Origin: Lysinibacillus alkalisoli
GTDB taxonomy: Bacteria > Bacillota > Bacilli > Bacillales_A > Planococcaceae
DNA length: 64,000 nucleotides
Assembly: GCF_014643595.1 (NCBI RefSeq)
Contig: NZ_BMJT01000006.1
Coordinates: 1 to 64,000 of the forward strand
Direction: 5' to 3'
This document shows, piece after piece, positions 8,502 through 17,674 of this stretch (the first letter of the stretch is position 1; each line of letters starts with the position of its first letter). Made by a program: the position numbers and the translations under genes. The notes beneath the pieces were generated by a model. That model was not told where the DNA came from and searched no databases. It saw only the letters and a program-made list of their open reading frames with translations.

Positions 8502-8852
8502 TTATAATTCTACAAGCCCTAAACTAATCATAAGTGCCGCATCTACTTTGCGCATTAGCGGCTTATCTAAACGAGTAATTTTATCAATTAATCTTGATTT
8601 ATCAATAGTACGAATCTGCTCTAGCAAAATAACCGAGTCACGCTCAAATCCATATTCCTCTGCATTGATTTCAACATGTGTCGGAAATTTTGCTTTTGCA
8701 ATCTTCGCTGTAACAGCCGCAACAATCACTGTTGGGCTAAACCGATTGCCAATATCATTTTGTAAAATGAGTACTGGTCTCGTACCGCCCTGCTCAGAGC
8801 CTACAACTGGTGATAAATCTGCAAAATAAACATCACCACGTTTTATATTCAA
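8502..8852 (-). CDS. ndoA: EndoA/MazF-type mRNA interferase toxin
   Basis: This 116-residue toxin is a sequence-specific, ribosome-independent endoribonuclease of the PemK/MazF family. It begins with the typical [20 protein letters not shown] and continues with [12 protein letters not shown], where the Arg-containing loop forms part of the active site, and with conserved [15 protein letters not shown]. The length equals that of B. subtilis EndoA. It is 4 bases downstream of its antitoxin gene and between alr and rsbR, as in Bacillus. Confidence 0.94.
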   Translation of the reverse strand: MNIKRGDVYFADLSPVVGSEQGGTRPVLILQNDIGNRFSPTVIVAAVTAKIAKAKFPTHVEINAEEYGFERDSVILLEQIRTIDKSRLIDKITRLDKPLMRKVDAALMISLGLVEL

Positions 8853-8856
8853 ATTG

Positions 8857-9072
8857 TTACCCTCCGCTCACGGCGCGTTCAACAATACTTTCTGCTTCGT
8901 ATTCTACAGCAATACTTTCAGTTGCTAATAAGAGATTTATAGAAGACATCTCCACGTAACCTTGAACCATGACATCATACAAAGAAGAAGGTGCTGCTTG
9001 GTGAAACTCACTTTTGTTAATGCCTTGCTTTGGTGCTGTTTTGGTTAGACACTCAAATAGTTTTGCGGACAT
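8857..9072 (-). CDS. ndoAI: EndoAI-type antitoxin with a shortened N-terminus
   Basis: This 71-residue protein has the C-terminal toxin-neutralising tail of Endo[18 protein letters not shown] and a tail ending VERAVSGG, against VERLVSGG in B. subtilis. The N-terminal half, normally a ribbon-helix-helix dimerisation and DNA-binding domain starting with a strand like MKISLPE, is reduced: the strand is missing and helix 2 survives only in part ([10 protein letters not shown]). The start is firm because AGGAGGTAA lies 6 bases in front of the ATG. B. subtilis EndoAI has 93 residues. Autoregulation may be weak or lost (inference). Confidence 0.85.
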   Translation of the reverse strand: MSAKLFECLTKTAPKQGINKSEFHQAAPSSLYDVMVQGYVEMSSINLLLATESIAVEYEAESIVERAVSGG

Positions 9073-9213
9073 AAAAACTTACCTCCTATTCTATTTATCT
9101 CTCTGTCTCTCTAATGAATAAGTACATTTTACCATTCTGTAGAAAGAATTAAAAGACTTTAATAGTAAAGAAATCACTTCTTGAGGTAGATATTATGTCG
9201 CTTCTTTAAGTTT

Positions 9214-10323
9214 CTAAAAAACTCTTGGGATACGTGTGGATAACATACATGGTATTTCATAATTTATGGTTTTTAGTCTTTTGGCCCATTCATCTACTGT
9301 GATGCACTGACCACCGTCTTGACCAATCAACGTAACTTTCTTACCTAAAGGATATGCCTGGTCCAGCTTAATCATACATTGATCCATACATATTCTTCCG
9401 ATAATAGGAAATCTTTTGCCATCTATGAGCACTTCTTGACCTGTTAGGCCTCTCAACAAACCATCAGCATAACCAATAGGCAATGTACCAACCCAAGTTG
9501 GTTCTTTAGTCGTATACACTGCGCCATAACCGATACCTTCTCCAGCTGGCAATTGTTTGACATGCACAAGTTCGGTTGAAAGTGACAAAGCTTGATGTAA
9601 TGTAAAAGGATGATGTTGTGCTACATAATTGGATGCAGCTAAACCATACAAAGATATACCATAACGTACAGCATCATAATGTAGATTGGCCTCTTTCACC
9701 ATAGCAACAGCTGTATTCGCCAAATGGATAAATGGTGGTTGTATCGAAAAAGATTGCATTAACGTTTTGAATCGTTGCACTTGTTTATCAAAATACGTTT
9801 GATCTTCTTCATCCGCAGTAGCAAAATGAGTGAATGCGCCTGTAATTTTGACTTGCTCTAGTTGTAAAAGTAAGCGCTCTACTTCCTTTACATCATCTAC
9901 AGTATGCAGCCCAATCCTTCCCATACCTGTATCTAATTTTACGTGTACATGTAATGTCTCTGTTAACGAATGACGACACAATTGTTCTGTCCACGCTAAT
10001 GAAGGCACAGTTAACGTAATATGATGTTTAGCAGCATACGCCGCAAAACTAACAGGCACTACACCCATAACTAAAATGGGGATGTGGGTAAAATGCGCTC
10101 TCATATGAATTGCTTCTTCTGGCGTAGCGACGGCTAGCATGCATGCCCCTTCTTGAATCGCTACTTTTGCGGTCTCAATATCACCATGACCATATGCATT
10201 AGCTTTCACTACTGCGATGATATTTACATGTTTAGCTAAATGTCTTTGTAGATTACGAATATTTTGTTGAATCGCCTGTAAATTTATTTTGATTTTAGTT
10301 GGTCTGTAATTCAGTATTTCCAT
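9214..10323 (-). CDS. alr: Alanine racemase
   Basis: Alr is a PLP-dependent cytoplasmic enzyme that makes D-alanine for peptidoglycan. The PLP lysine is K40 in VVKANAYGHG. The C-terminal domain carries GYADG and the dimer-interface sequence RICMDQCMI. The 369-residue length is normal. It is transcribed away from acpS with a 143-base gap; the ydcC lipoprotein gene that separates the two in B. subtilis is absent. D-Ala made here would feed Ddl and MurF encoded at 16316-18748. Confidence 0.95.
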   Translation of the reverse strand: MEILNYRPTKIKINLQAIQQNIRNLQRHLAKHVNIIAVVKANAYGHGDIETAKVAIQEGACMLAVATPEEAIHMRAHFTHIPILVMGVVPVSFAAYAAKHHITLTVPSLAWTEQLCRHSLTETLHVHVKLDTGMGRIGLHTVDDVKEVERLLLQLEQVKITGAFTHFATADEEDQTYFDKQVQRFKTLMQSFSIQPPFIHLANTAVAMVKEANLHYDAVRYGISLYGLAASNYVAQHHPFTLHQALSLSTELVHVKQLPAGEGIGYGAVYTTKEPTWVGTLPIGYADGLLRGLTGQEVLIDGKRFPIIGRICMDQCMIKLDQAYPLGKKVTLIGQDGGQCITVDEWAKRLKTINYEIPCMLSTRIPRVF

Positions 10324-10466
10324 AATGTCGATATACCCTCTTCACTCTAAATTAAACGTTCACTCCTAGTTGAAATACCCATCAAAACAGAACCAATTTT
10401 CAAAAACTATACTATTTATATCGGCATTATGTTTTGTTTTTACATAAAAATCTTGGATTTTTACGC

Positions 10467-10820
10467 TTATACTAGGATAATTACCTGTGCCGCTGCACAT
10501 GTTTGTGTATGTGTAATAGAAACAAAACCATTCACCTTATTCTGTTTAAAATACAAAATAGGTGCTCCTTTTTCATCATTTAAAATCTCAATATCCTGAA
10601 ATTCACAATCTTGACCAATTCCTGTTCCTCTTGCTTTAGAAAAAGCTTCCTTCGCAGCAAAACGCCCTGCCAAGAACTCTGTTTTTCGAGTATGTGATAA
10701 CAGCTCATAACGCGTATACTCTCGATCAGATAAAATGCGTTTTGCAAACCTTTCTGTGCGTTGAGCCGCTTTTTTGATACGATGTAAATCAACCATATCT
10801 AGACCAATTCCTTTAATCAT
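10467..10820 (-). CDS. acpS: Holo-[acyl-carrier-protein] synthase
   Basis: AcpS moves the 4'-phosphopantetheine arm of CoA to the serine of acyl carrier protein. The 117-residue protein has the two conserved acidic metal-binding sites, D8 in GIGLDMVDLHRI and E58 in AGRFAAKEAFSKA. The length is that of the trimeric Bacillus enzyme. The gene starts 65 bases from the divergent rhomboid gene, so they may share a promoter region. Confidence 0.95.
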   Translation of the reverse strand: MIKGIGLDMVDLHRIKKAAQRTERFAKRILSDREYTRYELLSHTRKTEFLAGRFAAKEAFSKARGTGIGQDCEFQDIEILNDEKGAPILYFKQNKVNGFVSITHTQTCAAAQVIILV

Positions 10821-10885
10821 AAAGATCTCCTTTGTATTGTTAGCTTTGCGCAGTGTATAATGTGAACATGATTTGAGGTGATAAT

Positions 10886-11494
10886 ATGTTTAGAAGAACT
10901 GAAAATTTCAAAGAATATACTACAAAGTATCCTATAGTGACAACTTTGATTGCTATTAATTTAATATTATATTTAACACGATTTATCCCCACTTATGGCG
11001 ATTATATTTTATTAAATGGTATGCAATCTAACTATATGGTAGCTCAAGGCGAATATTGGCGACTCATTACCGCTATGTTCTTTCATGCAGACTTCATGCA
11101 TATTTTAATGAACATGTTTTGGCTATTTGTTTTTGGTCCTGAATTAGAGATTTTAATGGGTAAACTACGTTTCTTCACCATTTATTTTGCCTCGGGACTA
11201 ATAGGTAATGTACTAACGTATGTAATTTATGATGTAAATCATAACAGTTTAGGTGCAAGCGGCGCTATTTTCGGAATTATGGGGGCTTATGCTGCTTTAA
11301 TCTACTATACGCGTAAAACCATGCCACAACTGCGTCAACTTATTTTACCATTAATTTTAGTTAGTGTAGTGATGACATTTATCCAACCTAACATTAATGT
11401 TGTTGCGCATTTAGGAGGATTATTCGGTGGTTTTGTCATTGGGCTCTTTTACCTACATCCTAAACGCATCATGAAATGGCAAAACCGTAGCTAA
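10886..11494 (+). CDS. Rhomboid-family intramembrane serine protease
   Basis: This is a six-helix membrane protein of 202 residues. The catalytic serine is S125 in LGASGAIFGIMGAY and the catalytic histidine is H175 in NVVAHLGGLFGG. The conserved HILMNMFWL segment lies in TM2, with its HxxxN oxyanion element. GAGGTGAT precedes the ATG. B. subtilis YdcA occupies the same position next to acpS. The substrate is unknown. Confidence 0.9.
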   Translation: MFRRTENFKEYTTKYPIVTTLIAINLILYLTRFIPTYGDYILLNGMQSNYMVAQGEYWRLITAMFFHADFMHILMNMFWLFVFGPELEILMGKLRFFTIYFASGLIGNVLTYVIYDVNHNSLGASGAIFGIMGAYAALIYYTRKTMPQLRQLILPLILVSVVMTFIQPNINVVAHLGGLFGGFVIGLFYLHPKRIMKWQNRS

Positions 11495-11525
11495 CTAATT
11501 TTAACGTACTTTACGTCATTGATGC

Positions 11526-11576
11526 AAAAAAAAGCGTAATTTGATAGGCATTTTGCCACAAATTACGCTTTTATTT
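11526..11576. terminator. Bidirectional terminator between rhomboid gene and PH-domain pair
   Basis: Perfect 14-bp arms AAAAGCGTAATTTG (11530-11543) and CAAATTACGCTTTT (11559-11572), with A/T tracts on both sides, lie between convergent genes. Confidence 0.85.
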
Positions 11577-11577
11577 A

Positions 11578-13080
11578 TTATTTTATCTTCTCGCTATCAT
11601 ACCATTCTAATATATGTTCGACATCGGCTTGGTCAAGGGCACGTATACTAGCCTTTGCACCAGATGCGCCAGACATAACACTTAAATGAATCCCCATAAC
11701 ATCGTTCTTCTTTTGAAAATAGCTTTGACGGCTACTTAATGACTGAATACGATGTTTTTGTACAAAAAATGTCACTCGACTAATCCCTCTATAACGCAAG
11801 GTTAATTGCTTGTCATTAATGCAGTAGGCTGCTGTGCGATGTTGCCAAACGCCTAATCCCATTGTGAATGGAATCAATAATAATGTTAATAAACCCCACG
11901 GATAAAGGAAATAGGATGCTACTGCAATAATAGGTACAATATAAAAGAAATCAATGCGGTAATAATAAGGCAATGCCTTTTTAGGTGCTGGTACGTAATT
12001 TTGCTGCCATTCATAATCTGGGAATAAGTGTGTAATATGCTGTTCAATTGCATGCATTTTAATCAATGGAAACATAACAACAGATTCTTTATTATTGTCA
12101 TTATTACTACCCGCACTCTCTAAATGAACCGTTGCATAACCAAACATTTGGCGAAATGGGTTTTCCACTATTTTAATTGCCTGTACACGATTTAATGGAA
12201 TCGTTAGACGTTTTTTTTCAATTAAGCCTCTTGTAATGATCATTTTTTCTTCTTGTATCACAATTTTAAAGTCGTAATACTTTAAGAAGGTTAATATGAG
12301 TGAAGCTACCCACCCTAAAATAAAGAGTACAAAAATCGTCAATAATATGATGAGTACACCGTATTTTGCAATCGCGGCAAGCTCTCCATAAATTTTTTCA
12401 TAAGGAATAACATCTGAGGCTTGTGATAATAGCGCTAACAAACCTGAAATAATAATACCTATGCCTCCAGATGTTGAAGCGAGTACAAATAAGTCTTTTA
12501 ATGACATTTTATACATAGCTTCAGTGACAATCTCTGGCACTGGCTCCGTTACAGTATCTTCTTCTATTGAGGTTTCCTCATTGGTTACTGGTTTTGCCTT
12601 TGCCTTCCTCATTTCAATCTCAATCTGGTCAGCTGCTTCTCTCGTTAAAGCTGTAAATTCCACTTCAGGTTTGCCATCTGTACTTCCTGCTGTCTCCACT
12701 TGTACTTTCACCAAACCAAAAATGCGATGAAAAATCCCTTCATGATAGTTTAATGTTTGAATGCGTTCAAAAGAGATATATCTTTTCTTTTTAACAAACA
12801 AGCCATATTTAACTCTTAACTCACCATCTTCAAACCAATAAAAGAAAGTCCACCATTTAATGACACCTGCTAACAATGTAAATATAATAATAACGCCCCA
12901 AATCCCTGCTGTAAAAATCGTACTCCAAAAATTAGGACTATTAAAATTCAAAGTAAATTTGCCAAAATTAATAAAAAAGACAACGATAATTGGGATTAAA
13001 AAAGTCTTTAAAATACTTAGAGCACTAATCGCAACTGTAGCAAATGGAAGCTTTTTATATGTGATAGTAGGATTAGACAT
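11578..13080 (-). CDS. PH-domain (bPH2) membrane protein, YdbT type
   Basis: This 500-residue protein alternates membrane helices and bacterial pleckstrin-homology repeats. Segments such as GELRVKYGLFVKKKRYISF, EEKMIITRGLIEKKRLTIPL and NDKQLTLRYRGISRVTFFV are three such repeats; transmembrane pairs lie near residues 15-70, 200-260 and 370-410. The start overlaps the end of the ydbS-like gene by 8 bases. B. subtilis YdbS and YdbT are sigma-W controlled and linked to resistance against the peptide amylocyclicin. A role here in envelope defence is inference from homology. Confidence 0.85.
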   Translation of the reverse strand: MSNPTITYKKLPFATVAISALSILKTFLIPIIVVFFINFGKFTLNFNSPNFWSTIFTAGIWGVIIIFTLLAGVIKWWTFFYWFEDGELRVKYGLFVKKKRYISFERIQTLNYHEGIFHRIFGLVKVQVETAGSTDGKPEVEFTALTREAADQIEIEMRKAKAKPVTNEETSIEEDTVTEPVPEIVTEAMYKMSLKDLFVLASTSGGIGIIISGLLALLSQASDVIPYEKIYGELAAIAKYGVLIILLTIFVLFILGWVASLILTFLKYYDFKIVIQEEKMIITRGLIEKKRLTIPLNRVQAIKIVENPFRQMFGYATVHLESAGSNNDNNKESVVMFPLIKMHAIEQHITHLFPDYEWQQNYVPAPKKALPYYYRIDFFYIVPIIAVASYFLYPWGLLTLLLIPFTMGLGVWQHRTAAYCINDKQLTLRYRGISRVTFFVQKHRIQSLSSRQSYFQKKNDVMGIHLSVMSGASGAKASIRALDQADVEHILEWYDSEKIK

Positions 13081-13564
13081 CTTCTTCCGCCACCCTTGCT
13101 AAGTCAGAAATACGCGCGCGAAGTTCATCTGCCTCATTCATTGCGAGTGCTGGAATCGTATGAATGGTTGCTGCTGTAGAAATATAAATATTACTTAAAT
13201 CGTATTTCTTTAAAATGGGACCTTGCGTCGTATCTACATGCTGTACGCGTACCATAGGTATAATGGTTCTCTTAACAATAAACAAGCCATGCTTTACTTC
13301 AATCTCTTGCTCTCTTACTTCGTAGCGCCAACGTTCCCATCGTACTTTCGGAAAAATAATGACAGAGAAAATTAAACTTAATAGCGTTAATGTAATACCA
13401 ATGGCATGAATCCATTGTGGCCAATCATTGCGAATAGTTAAGTAGCTTACTACACAAGCAACTGCTAATATACCTAACATTTCAAAAATGCCGTACAAAC
13501 GCCACACCGTTAAACCTTTCCTTGATATTTTATGTTTTGGGTCCAGTCTCATCTTACTTGACAC
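13073..13564 (-). CDS. PH-domain (bPH2) membrane protein, YdbS type
   Basis: This 163-residue protein has two N-terminal membrane helices (about 25-45 and 50-72) and one bPH2 domain with the typical sequence EVREQEIEVKHGLFIVKRT followed by IPMVRVQHVDTTQGP. It overlaps the YdbT-type gene, and the two are very likely expressed together. B. subtilis YdbS is the counterpart. Confidence 0.85.
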   Translation of the reverse strand: MSSKMRLDPKHKISRKGLTVWRLYGIFEMLGILAVACVVSYLTIRNDWPQWIHAIGITLTLLSLIFSVIIFPKVRWERWRYEVREQEIEVKHGLFIVKRTIIPMVRVQHVDTTQGPILKKYDLSNIYISTAATIHTIPALAMNEADELRARISDLARVAEEDV

Positions 13565-13667
13565 TTCCTTTCTTTGTCATATACGTATCATCTATGAAAA
13601 TGTTTCATTAATATTATTGTACATGATTTTTTCGGCTACCCGCTGAGACTTTACAAAGATTTTATCT

Positions 13668-13700
13668 AAAAAAAGACACCACTGCATGAGTGATGTCTTT
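13668..13700 (-). terminator. Terminator after cshA
   Basis: A hairpin with arms at 13672-13683 and 13689-13700 (AAAGACACCACT / AGTGATGTCTTT) is followed on the minus strand by seven T. Confidence 0.8.
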
Positions 13701-13713
13701 ATCATAATTGATA

Positions 13714-15243
13714 TTAGCTTTCGCGGCGACGTGGACGACGATTACCTTCGCGGCGTTCACCGTTGCCACTATTACTGCGAGATGATTGGCTACTGCTTCT
13801 GCGGTTACCACCATCACGACGACTATTACCACCGCGACCACCGTCACGACGGTTATTACTGCGGCCGCCACCATCACGGCGATAGCCACCACCTTGACGG
13901 TTACCACCACCTGAACGACGCATTGGTAATGGACGCTCTTCTGTGATGTTTACTGGTGTGTCATCTGGCTCTTTTGTTAAAGCACGCAATGCTGCTGCTA
14001 CTACATCTAACGCTTCATTATCTTCAAGTAACTCAGAAGCTAATGTGCGATAGTCATCTAAATTATTTTTCGTTACAATGTCAGCTAACGTTTCCATAGC
14101 AATACGTTGTTGGCCAACTAATGCTTCTGAAGACGAAGGTGGACGTAATGGTGTCATACGTTTTTTCGTTGTTTCTTCAACGATACGTAAGTAACCCATT
14201 TCACGTGGTGTAACAAAAGTTACAGCCAAACCTGATTTCCCTGCACGACCTGTACGGCCAATACGGTGTACATATGACTCTGGGTCTTGTGGGATATCGA
14301 AGTTATATACATGTGTAACACCTGAAATATCTAAACCACGTGCTGCCACATCTGTAGCTACTAAAATATCAATTTTATTTTCTTTGAATTGACGTAATAC
14401 AGAGATACGTTTTGCTTGGCTTAAATCACCATGAATACCTTCTGCAAGGTAACCACGAATTGATAACGCTTGTGCTAATTCATCAACACGACGTTTTGTA
14501 CGACCAAAAATGATAGCCAATTCTGGTTGATGTACATTTAATAGACGTGATAAAATATCAAATTTTTCGCGTTCTTGTGACTTAACAAAATATTGATCAA
14601 TGTTTTCTACAGTCATTTCTTTTGACTTAATTTTAACTACTTCTGGCTCCTTCATAAACTCTTCTGCGATTTTACGAATCGGACCTGGCATTGTAGCTGA
14701 GAATAATAATGTTTGGCGCTCTGCTGGCACATGTTCTAAAATAGCATTAATATCATCGATAAAGCCCATGTTTAACATTTCGTCAGCTTCGTCTAATACT
14801 AATGTTTGTACATCACCTAGTTTAAGCGTACGACGGTTGATATGGTCGATAATACGACCAGGCGTACCAACGATGATTTGTGGTTTATTTTTTAACGCAC
14901 GAATTTGGCGACCGATATCTTGACCACCATAAACGGATAATAATTTTACACGTTTATCATAACCTAGCTTGTATAACTCCTCTGATACTTGAATCGCTAA
15001 CTCACGAGTTGGCGCAATAATCAAAGCTTGGATTGCTGGGTTTTTCGGGTCGATTTTCTCGATTAGAGGTATACCAAAAGCTGCTGTTTTACCTGTACCT
15101 GTTTGTGCTTGTCCGATAATATCGCGACCTTCTAAGCCAAAGCGGATGGTTCCTTCTTGGATTGGTGTTGCTTCTTCAAATCCCATACGCTTTAATGAGC
15201 GTAATGTAGATTCACTTACGTTTAATTCTGAAAAATTTGTCAA
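13714..15243 (-). CDS. cshA: DEAD-box RNA helicase, CshA type
   Basis: CshA is an ATP-dependent RNA helicase associated with the RNA degradosome, ribosome biogenesis and cold adaptation. The 509-residue protein has the Q motif (GFEEATPIQ), motif I AQTGTGKT near residues 45-52, DEAD near 152, SAT, and the C-terminal motifs ARGLD and HRIGRTGR. The last ~95 residues are rich in Arg, Gly, Asn and Ser (RGG-like RNA-binding tail). The start is TTG at 15243 with AAGGA 5 bases upstream. It stands between PH-domain genes and murF, as in Bacillus. Confidence 0.93.
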   Translation of the reverse strand: MTNFSELNVSESTLRSLKRMGFEEATPIQEGTIRFGLEGRDIIGQAQTGTGKTAAFGIPLIEKIDPKNPAIQALIIAPTRELAIQVSEELYKLGYDKRVKLLSVYGGQDIGRQIRALKNKPQIIVGTPGRIIDHINRRTLKLGDVQTLVLDEADEMLNMGFIDDINAILEHVPAERQTLLFSATMPGPIRKIAEEFMKEPEVVKIKSKEMTVENIDQYFVKSQEREKFDILSRLLNVHQPELAIIFGRTKRRVDELAQALSIRGYLAEGIHGDLSQAKRISVLRQFKENKIDILVATDVAARGLDISGVTHVYNFDIPQDPESYVHRIGRTGRAGKSGLAVTFVTPREMGYLRIVEETTKKRMTPLRPPSSSEALVGQQRIAMETLADIVTKNNLDDYRTLASELLEDNEALDVVAAALRALTKEPDDTPVNITEERPLPMRRSGGGNRQGGGYRRDGGGRSNNRRDGGRGGNSRRDGGNRRSSSQSSRSNSGNGERREGNRRPRRRES

Positions 15244-15440
15244 ACTATTCCTTCTCCTTTATCCTAAAAAGTTGACAAATGGTTACATTTTCAGATGAAT
15301 GATGGCAAAATCGAGCCTATTAAATTGGAACGTTTCCGTCATTAATTCTATGTCCTTACTTTTACAGTAAAGTATTTGCTTCATGAAAGGGAAAGCCCGG
15401 TCTTTGCCGAGCGGTTGTATTCTATCAGGAATATAACCGT
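15244..15440 (-). promoter_or_regulatory. Long leader region of cshA
   Basis: About 200 bases lie between the preceding terminator and the TTG start, with no credible ORF. On the minus strand the region contains a GC-rich hairpin, GCTCGG / CCGGGC (around 15395-15413). A long untranslated leader would fit a cold-regulated helicase gene. The promoter is not firmly identifiable. Confidence 0.4.
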
Positions 15441-15446
15441 TATGTT

Positions 15447-15483
15447 CAAAAAAAAGCACCCTTCAATAAAAGTTTGAAGAGCC
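15447..15483 (-). terminator. Terminator downstream of the hydrolase gene
   Basis: CTTCAA (15461-15466) and TTGAAG (15474-15479) form the core of a hairpin that ends on the minus strand in eight T. It lies about 90 bases past the hydrolase stop. Confidence 0.7.
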
Positions 15484-15573
15484 TTCGCACAAAATGTATC
15501 CATTGCTTAACCTAGTCTAACACGCTACAGAGTTAGACGCAATGGTTTAGCACCATTCTCAATAATCAGATTT

Positions 15574-16269
15574 TTATGATAGCTGGATAAACTGTAACAC
15601 ATCTTGAAACCATTCATCACGATCTTTACTAAAACAAATATGGTGTAAACCTCCAGTAGAATAATAAATTTCTTTCTCCTGACTGTGAATCGCCTGTTTA
15701 ATGTATTGTGCGGTTTGATAAGGTACCATACCATCCTTCATACCTTGAATAATAATAGTTGGAGCTGTTACACGTGCTAGATAAGGTGTCGTTTGTTGTA
15801 CTAACTTCATAAACTGTATCGTATCAGGTAAACGCACTTTTCCCCATTTGAAGGCATAACGTTGGTAAATTTCATTTTCTTGTAATTGTTGATAATAATA
15901 CGACTTCCCCATCTCATTCACTTGTAGAAGTAACGCTTTAGGTGCAAGGTATCTCATAGCTGGGCTAAGCAATACTAATTTAGCGATAGGATAACGAGCA
16001 GCCAGATGTAACGCAATAACGCCACCCATTGAAAAACCTACCACAATGACTTGCTCTACTTTACGTGCTAAAACACGATAGGCATTCTCGGCAGCTTTTA
16101 ACCAGTGGCTTGCTTTTGTATGTTGTAAAGTTAATACTTCGCCATGCCCAGGCAGCGTTGGCATAACAAAATATGCCTCTAAATGTGCGGCTAAATACTG
16201 CTGCAACGGCGCAATTTCATATGTCCCACCAGAAAAACCATGTATGCATAACACACCTATCTTCATCAC
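15574..16269 (-). CDS. Alpha/beta-hydrolase, carboxylesterase-like
   Basis: This 231-residue soluble protein of the small carboxylesterase / monoacylglycerol-lipase family (B. stearothermophilus Est30 type) would hydrolyse short acyl esters. The triad can be read as Ser in GFSMGG (near residue 97), Asp in IIQGMKDGMVPY and His in TGGLHHICFSKDRDEW. The oxyanion region is HGFSGG at residues 9-14. It lies behind the murF terminator with its own GGAGG site. The substrate cannot be told from sequence. Confidence 0.85.
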   Translation of the reverse strand: MMKIGVLCIHGFSGGTYEIAPLQQYLAAHLEAYFVMPTLPGHGEVLTLQHTKASHWLKAAENAYRVLARKVEQVIVVGFSMGGVIALHLAARYPIAKLVLLSPAMRYLAPKALLLQVNEMGKSYYYQQLQENEIYQRYAFKWGKVRLPDTIQFMKLVQQTTPYLARVTAPTIIIQGMKDGMVPYQTAQYIKQAIHSQEKEIYYSTGGLHHICFSKDRDEWFQDVLQFIQLS

Positions 16270-16278
16270 ATAACCTCC

Positions 16279-16313
16279 AAAAAAAGCTGCTACCCTTTAA
16301 GGTCGCAGCTTTA
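16279..16313 (-). terminator. Terminator after murF
   Basis: A GC-rich hairpin (AAGCTGC...GCAGCTT, with a second CCTTTAAGG segment at its tip) is followed on the minus strand by seven T. Confidence 0.8.
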
Positions 16314-16315
16314 TA

Positions 16316-17665
16316 TTATTGACACGCTGTAATTATTTGTTCTAGTTGCATACCTCTTGAACCTTTAATTAATACTAATGTATCTGCATCTGCATATTGC
16401 TTAACTATAGCTGTCAAATCAGCAAGATGCTCGGCACGGTAAATGAGACGCTCTGTTGTGAACTCGTTTTGCAATGCTGTATAAAGTGCTTGCATACGTG
16501 GTCCATATAACAAGACATATTCAAAGTCTGTAGCTTTAATATCATTTGCTAAATTAGCATGGAAAGCTAACTCCTCATCACCTAACTCAAGCATGTCTGC
16601 TAGAACCAACCATTTTTTAGGTCTAATTGTCGTTTTCTTCATAAATTGAATAGCTGCTTTTACCGAACTAGGTGCTGCATTATAAGCATCATTAATAAAT
16701 TGAACATCATTCGCACCCTGCACTAACTGCATACGCATATCTGTTAAGACAACAGACTGTAGAGCCGCTTTAATTTGCTCGCTTGTTAATCCAAGCTGAT
16801 GGGCTACTAACATAGCACTTAAAGTATTTTTCACTTGGTGTTCTCCTAATACGGAAATGAAAAATTCCCCTTCAATCCTACCTGTTGTTGTAAATGTGCT
16901 ACCTGTTGCAGAGGAGATAATGGTATTTACACATAAGTCGTTATTTGCATTATGGCCAAAAGCATATGCTTTAGTTGTCACTAGCTCACGTAGTAACGGT
17001 TCATCACCATCGTAAAATAACACGCCATCATTTGCTAATCCTTCTACAATTTCATACTTAGCTTTGGCAATACCTGCTCGCGATCCTAAATCTTGCATAT
17101 GCGCTTCGCCAATATTTGTAATAATCGCCATGTGTGGACGTGCTAATGTTGTTAAAAATTCGATTTCGCCAAAGCCACTCATCCCCATTTCTAATACTGC
17201 AACCTCAGTATCTTCATCGAGATTTAATAGGGTAATAGGTAACCCTAATTGGTTATTAAAATTACCTTGTGTTTTTTGCACTTTAAAAAAGGGTGTTAAT
17301 AAACTTGCTACAATATCTTTAGTAGATGTTTTACCATTAGAGCCTGTAATACCTATAAACTTAGCCATATGGCCATCGCGGTATTTACGCGCTAATTGTT
17401 GTAATGCCGTTTCTGTATCGTCTACCAAAATATGTGGGATATGTGGTGGTGGATTAGGCTCACTGCGTTGCCAAAGTATGGCTGATGCACCAGCGTCAAC
17501 CGCTTGTTGTACAAATTGATGCCCGTTCACACGTTCACCTTTAAACGGGATAAATAAATCACCTTGCTTTACAACACGTGTATCAATAGCTACACCTGTT
17601 ACCTCAGCTTCACCTACTGCTTCTTCGCTTAACCACTGCGCTAATTGCTGTAAATTTCGTTTCAT
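16316..17665 (-). CDS. murF: UDP-MurNAc-tripeptide--D-Ala-D-Ala ligase
   Basis: MurF adds D-Ala-D-Ala to the UDP-MurNAc tripeptide, the last cytoplasmic step of the peptidoglycan precursor. The 449-residue Mur ligase has the N-terminal uridine-binding domain (1-90), the ATP-binding loop GITGSNGKTSTKD (about 112-124), the central motif EMGMSGFGEIE and the C-terminal DAYNAAPSS motif typical of MurF. It follows ddl by 9 bases, so substrate supply and use are in one operon. Confidence 0.95.
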   Translation of the reverse strand: MKRNLQQLAQWLSEEAVGEAEVTGVAIDTRVVKQGDLFIPFKGERVNGHQFVQQAVDAGASAILWQRSEPNPPPHIPHILVDDTETALQQLARKYRDGHMAKFIGITGSNGKTSTKDIVASLLTPFFKVQKTQGNFNNQLGLPITLLNLDEDTEVAVLEMGMSGFGEIEFLTTLARPHMAIITNIGEAHMQDLGSRAGIAKAKYEIVEGLANDGVLFYDGDEPLLRELVTTKAYAFGHNANNDLCVNTIISSATGSTFTTTGRIEGEFFISVLGEHQVKNTLSAMLVAHQLGLTSEQIKAALQSVVLTDMRMQLVQGANDVQFINDAYNAAPSSVKAAIQFMKKTTIRPKKWLVLADMLELGDEELAFHANLANDIKATDFEYVLLYGPRMQALYTALQNEFTTERLIYRAEHLADLTAIVKQYADADTLVLIKGSRGMQLEQIITACQ

Positions 17666-17674
17666 TTATATAAC

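Noticed and set aside
8446-8829. 127-codon plus-strand ORF over ndoA
   Set aside because: It is antisense to the intact toxin gene and crosses the terminator.
13740-13920. Short tandem-like repeats
   Set aside because: These are codon repeats for Arg and Gly in the cshA tail, not a separate DNA repeat or a CRISPR array.
13662-13946. Two low-complexity ORFs (Val/Ala-rich on minus, His/Asp/Tyr-rich on plus)
   Set aside because: They are other-frame and antisense readings of the RGG-rich tail of cshA. The repeated GGTGGTCG-type codons create open frames in every direction.
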